Positions 60,655 through 64,000 of a stretch of 64,000 nt of DNA are shown here, piece by piece. Under the pieces are notes generated by a model. The model saw only the letters and a program-made list of their open reading frames with translations. It was not told the DNA's origin and made no database searches. Origin of the DNA: Polyangiaceae bacterium. GTDB taxonomy: Bacteria > Myxococcota_A > Polyangia > Polyangiales > Polyangiaceae. Made by a program: the position numbers and the translations under genes. The DNA is taken from positions 124,001-188,000 of the forward strand of contig JAICTZ010000008.1 of assembly GCA_025936115.1 (NCBI GenBank), in the 5' to 3' direction. How positions within the stretch are numbered: position 1 is the first letter of the stretch; the number at the start of each line of letters is the position of its first letter.

Positions 60655-63246
60655 CTACAGCCGCTGCTTGAGCCGCGCGAGCAGCTGCAGCGCCTCGAGC
60701 CCCGTCAAACGGTCGAGATCGAGCGCGCGTAGCGTCGCGAGCGCCTCGCGCTCCACGGGCGAGTCACCGGTCTTCGCGGCAAAAAGCCCGAGCTGGTCGG
60801 AATGCGCCGCCTTCGGCTTGGCCGGCTGCTGCTTGCCGTCTTGCTCGAGCGTCTCGAGGATGGCGCGCGCTCTGGCGAGCACGGGCTCGGGCAGCCCGGC
60901 GAGCTTGGCGACCGCCACGCCGTAGCTGCGACTCGCGGCGCCGCGTTGCAAGCGATGCAAAAAGACCACGTCGCCGTCGAGCTCGCGCGCGCTCACGCAG
61001 TAGTTGGCGACGTGAGTGCTCGCTTCCGAGAGCGCCGTGAGCTCGTGGTAGTGCGTCGCGAAGAGCGCGCGGCAGCCGACGGCGTCGTCGAGGTATTCCG
61101 CGACGGCCCAAGCAATCGAAAGTCCGTCGAAGGTGCTCGTGCCGCGGCCGATTTCGTCGAGGATCACGAGCGAGCGGCGCGTCGCGGAACGCAGAATTTC
61201 CGCGGTTTCGCGCATTTCGACCATGAACGTGCTCTCGCCGCGCGCGAGATTGTCACTCGCGCCGACGCGCGATAGCACACGATCGACGAGCCCGATGCGC
61301 GCGCTGCGCGCCGGCACGTAGCTGCCCATCTGCGCGAGAATGACGGAGAGCGCGACCTGGCGGAGCAAGGTGCTCTTGCCCGCCATGTTCGGACCGGTGA
61401 CGAGCCAGAGCCGCTCGGCGCCGAGCGACAGCGTCACGTCGTTCGGCACGAAGCGGCCCTGCGCGGCGAGCCGCTCGACGACGGGGTGACGCCCGTCGCG
61501 CAGCACGATTTCATCGGATTCGTCGACGGCGGGGCGCGCGTAGTCGTAACGGTGCGCCGTATCGGCGAGCCCCGCCGCGACGTCCCAACGTGCGATGCGC
61601 GCCGCGAGCGCTTTGACGCGTTCACTCTCCGCGCCCGCGCGCGCGACGAGAGCGCGCAGGAGGTCGAGCTCGCGCTCGCGGTGGCGTTCCTCGGCGTGCA
61701 GGATGCGATCGGCGAGCTCGTCGAGCTCGGCCGTCGTGTAGCGCTCGCCGCTCGCGACCGTTTGCTTGCGCCGGAAATGCTCGGGCACGCGCGCGGCGTG
61801 GGTGCGCGTCACTTCGATGTACCAGCCGAAAACGCGCGTGTAGCGCAGCTTGAGCGAGCCGATGCCGGTCTCTTGACGAAAGCGCGCCTCGAGCTCGACC
61901 ATGCGCTCGGCGCCGCTCTTTGCGAGCCCGGCGAGGTCAGCGAGCTCGGGGTCGTAGCCGGCCCGGAACACGGCACCGTCCTTGGGCTGCTGCGGCGGCC
62001 GCTCCACGAGCGCGCGCTCGAGCTCGGCACGGAGCTCGGACACGGTGTCCACCGGCGCGGCGAGGCCGAGCGTCTCGCGCATGGCCGCGTCGCTCTGCGA
62101 GTCGAGCACGCGAACGCTCTCCGCCGCGCCGCCGAGGCCGTCGCGCAGAGCGCCGAGCTCGCGCGGTGTCGCCTCGCCGAGGGCGGCGCGCATCGCGAGG
62201 CGCTCGAGATCGCCCACGCCCGCGAGCGCCGCGCGTAGCTCTTCGCGCAGCCGCGGGTTTTGTACGAAGAGCTCCACTTGATCCAGCCGCCGGCGGATGC
62301 GCGCCACGTCGGCGAGGGGCGTGAGCAAGCGCCGCCGGAGTAAGCGCGCGCCGGGCGGCGTCACCGTGCGATCCATGACCCCGAGTAGGGACGCCGCGCG
62401 CCCCGCGGGGCTCTCGACGAGCTCGAGGTGCCCCTGAGCCGTTGGATCGATCACGAGCGTCGCCTTGGAATCCCAGCGTGCGATGCGCCGAACCGGCAGC
62501 GGCGCCCCCGGGCTGCAGGCACGCGCGAAGCGCAAGACACGCGCGACGGCGCGCCGGGCCGCGGGTGGGACGCGCTCGGCGTCGTCGGCGAGCTCGCCGA
62601 GCGAGGCGACGAGCTCAGCCTCGGCGAGCGGCGCGTCGTCGCGCAGCGCAAAACGGCCGAGCGCGGCGAGTCCCGCCTTGACGGCGCCGAGCGCCGCCGG
62701 CTCGAGGTCCGTTGCCGCCCCGAGCAATACCTCACGGGCATGCGCGCGGCCGATCTCGGCGAAGAGCAGCGTCGCGTCGGCGAGCTCGGCTGCCGCAAGC
62801 TCGCCGGTGGACAGATCGAGCAGCGCGAGCCCCACGGCGCTCGCACCGAGCTCGATCGCCGCCAGGTAATTGTTCGCGCCCGCGTCGAGCTGCTCGCGAT
62901 CGGTCACGAGCCCCGGCGTGATGACCCGCACGACCTCGCGCGGGACGATGCCCTTGACCTTGGCAGGGTCGGCCATCTGCTCGCACAGGGCCACCTTGTG
63001 TCCGAGCTCGAGCAACTTCGCGACGTAGCCCGCGGCCGCGTGGTGCGGCACTCCCGCCATCGGGATCTCGTCCGGCTTCCCGCGATTTCGGCTCGTGAGC
63101 GTCAAATCGAGCAAGCGCGCGCCGAGCACGGCGTCGTCGCCGAACATCTCGTAAAAATCGCCCAGGCGGAAGAAGACGATGGCGTCCGGATGGGCGCGCT
63201 TGGCCGCCGCGTGCTGTTGCATCACGGGCGTCGCCTTGGCGTTCAC
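60655..63246 (-). CDS. mutS: DNA mismatch repair protein MutS
   Basis: An 863-residue MutS. The mismatch-binding motif FRLGDFYEMFGDDA near residue 26 has the Phe-X-Glu wedge; IPMAGVPHHA follows. The ATPase domain has Walker A VTGPNMAGKSTLLRQVAL, VDRVLSRVGASDNL, Walker B STFVVE-like STFMVEMRETAEIL, DEIGRGTSTFDGLSIAWAV and FATHYHELTAL. GTG start; the first residues (ATPVMQQHAAAKR) fit the family. Length and motif set are those of MutS1. Convergent with hrpB, 13 bp apart. Confidence 0.97.
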   Translation of the reverse strand: MNAKATPVMQQHAAAKRAHPDAIVFFRLGDFYEMFGDDAVLGARLLDLTLTSRNRGKPDEIPMAGVPHHAAAGYVAKLLELGHKVALCEQMADPAKVKGIVPREVVRVITPGLVTDREQLDAGANNYLAAIELGASAVGLALLDLSTGELAAAELADATLLFAEIGRAHAREVLLGAATDLEPAALGAVKAGLAALGRFALRDDAPLAEAELVASLGELADDAERVPPAARRAVARVLRFARACSPGAPLPVRRIARWDSKATLVIDPTAQGHLELVESPAGRAASLLGVMDRTVTPPGARLLRRRLLTPLADVARIRRRLDQVELFVQNPRLREELRAALAGVGDLERLAMRAALGEATPRELGALRDGLGGAAESVRVLDSQSDAAMRETLGLAAPVDTVSELRAELERALVERPPQQPKDGAVFRAGYDPELADLAGLAKSGAERMVELEARFRQETGIGSLKLRYTRVFGWYIEVTRTHAARVPEHFRRKQTVASGERYTTAELDELADRILHAEERHRERELDLLRALVARAGAESERVKALAARIARWDVAAGLADTAHRYDYARPAVDESDEIVLRDGRHPVVERLAAQGRFVPNDVTLSLGAERLWLVTGPNMAGKSTLLRQVALSVILAQMGSYVPARSARIGLVDRVLSRVGASDNLARGESTFMVEMRETAEILRSATRRSLVILDEIGRGTSTFDGLSIAWAVAEYLDDAVGCRALFATHYHELTALSEASTHVANYCVSARELDGDVVFLHRLQRGAASRSYGVAVAKLAGLPEPVLARARAILETLEQDGKQQPAKPKAAHSDQLGLFAAKTGDSPVEREALATLRALDLDRLTGLEALQLLARLKQRL

Positions 63247-63271
63247 GCGTCGTGCCTCCCGGCCGCGGGCC

Positions 63272-64000
63272 TCAATACAGCGGCCACGGATCCTCGATCC
63301 GCAGCGTATCGAGGCTCATCAGCGAAAACCCAAACCCGAGGCTTGCCGCGTTGACGACGGCGAGCGACTGGTATTCCGACAAGTAACGCACCCGCTGCGG
63401 GAGCACGGCGCTCGACACGGCGGAGAGCGAGGCCGCGAGCGGGTAAAAGCCGCTCGTCGTGTCCCAGGCGAAGCGCATGCCGCGCACGCTCGGCTGCGTC
63501 CCGCGATAAAGGCCGAAACGCGCCGTCAAATTCTCGAAAATGCAGGCCGCACCTGGGTCGTCGAGGTTCAGACCGCGCGTGCTGCCGTCGGCGTTCTTGC
63601 CGTCGTAGAAGCAGGGCCCGTCGAGGCTCGTCGCCTCACCGACGTCAATCCCCGCGCAAGTACCGGCCTGCAAGCACCCCGGTGGCAGCCCCACCTCGAA
63701 TACCCGATTTCGGAAGTAGCGCTTGCGTGGATCGCAATCACGGATGCAGCGATACGTCGTCTTCGGATGGGGATCTTCGGCGGTCGGCTCCGGCGTGAAA
63801 GGTTGAGAGATGATGTCGTAGGTCGCCTCGGGCCGATTGCTGAGCAAGACCCACTGGTTGGCGCCCCGCACCGTGTAGCGTATCCCGGCCGGAAAACAGG
63901 TCGCGAAGTCCTCCGGGGTCGGAGGACAATAATGAGTCCCCTGGTTGTTCGTGCAGTCCGTAGACGTCCAACCCGCCGGCAGTCGAGGTGTCAGCTCGAG
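63272..64000 (-). CDS. Cysteine-rich protein of unknown function, 5' end outside the window
   Basis: The frame is open to the right edge (242 codons visible), so the start lies beyond 64000. The visible part has about 11 cysteines, many within two segments (TYRCIRDCDPRKRYF and GLPPGCLQAGTCAGID), suggesting disulphides and an extracytoplasmic location. The C-terminus reads LGFGFSLMSLDTLRIEDPW. An in-frame GTG at 63871 is not likely the real start, because coding quality continues upstream. Possibly a lipoprotein or secreted protein as in the rest of the window, but no signal is visible. No family recognised. Confidence 0.7.
   Translation of the reverse strand, partial: LELTPRLPAGWTSTDCTNNQGTHYCPPTPEDFATCFPAGIRYTVRGANQWVLLSNRPEATYDIISQPFTPEPTAEDPHPKTTYRCIRDCDPRKRYFRNRVFEVGLPPGCLQAGTCAGIDVGEATSLDGPCFYDGKNADGSTRGLNLDDPGAACIFENLTARFGLYRGTQPSVRGMRFAWDTTSGFYPLAASLSAVSSAVLPQRVRYLSEYQSLAVVNAASLGFGFSLMSLDTLRIEDPWPLY

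Overview
This 64 kb chromosomal window is very GC-rich, with strong G/C preference at third codon positions. It comes from a delta-type Gram-negative bacterium, most likely a myxobacterium (Myxococcota, probably Polyangia/Sorangiineae). That is an inference. It rests on a minor-pilin/PilY1 cluster behind a sigma-54 type promoter, a PilC-PilS type gene pair, a Hanks-type Ser/Thr kinase, an FHA-domain membrane protein, a DUF4388-type response regulator, an ihfA-merR pair, a DUF4911-type protein and many lipoproteins with Gly/Ser/Ala-rich linkers. I see no rRNA, tRNA, insertion sequence, prophage or CRISPR array.

Layout. 1-3.6 kb: two tandem parvulin-type prolyl isomerases (the first enters from the left edge), then a minus-strand pair of an acyl-CoA dehydrogenase and a lipoprotein. 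3.6-11.2 kb: a tightly overlapping plus-strand operon of four pilin-like proteins and a 1276-residue PilY1-like adhesin, then a small lipoprotein. 11.2-15 kb: a response regulator facing gcvT-gcvH-gcvPA; gcvPB is missing from the window. 15-21.6 kb: a minus-strand run of exported proteins and lipoproteins, plus a cysteine-less thioredoxin-fold lipoprotein. 21.7-30.1 kb: an Asp-box repeat protein, aspartate kinase, then a minus-strand pilC-histidine kinase-TPR set, and a beta-lactamase-fold serine hydrolase.

30.2-39.8 kb: an FHA-FHA-membrane protein coupled to an SGNH hydrolase, a lipoprotein made only of linker-like sequence, two outer-membrane/periplasmic proteins, a second SGNH hydrolase and a degenerate NAD-dependent epimerase relative. 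39.8-51 kb is mostly housekeeping: ssb, a MerR regulator, ihfA, a processive GT2 glycosyltransferase, a Ser/Thr kinase, polA (apparently without proofreading residues), glycerate kinase and htpG. 51-53.1 kb is a small accessory patch (GerE-type regulator, secreted protein, anchored coiled-coil protein, gene-poor stretch). 53.1-64 kb: a GT2/FAD-oxidoreductase pair divergent from an acyltransferase-like membrane protein and uridine kinase, then a HAD phosphatase, hrpB, mutS, and a cysteine-rich protein that runs off the right edge.

Taken together the window is mostly core genome with cell-surface specialisation: type IV pilus tip and assembly, lipoproteins, polysaccharide synthesis and phospho-signalling. 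I found no clear new defence or mobile system. The best leads are the pilus-tip operon with its sigma-54 element, the paired SGNH hydrolases with an inserted domain (one coupled to an FHA protein), the regulator/secreted-protein cassette near 52 kb, and several enzymes that have lost canonical catalytic residues.
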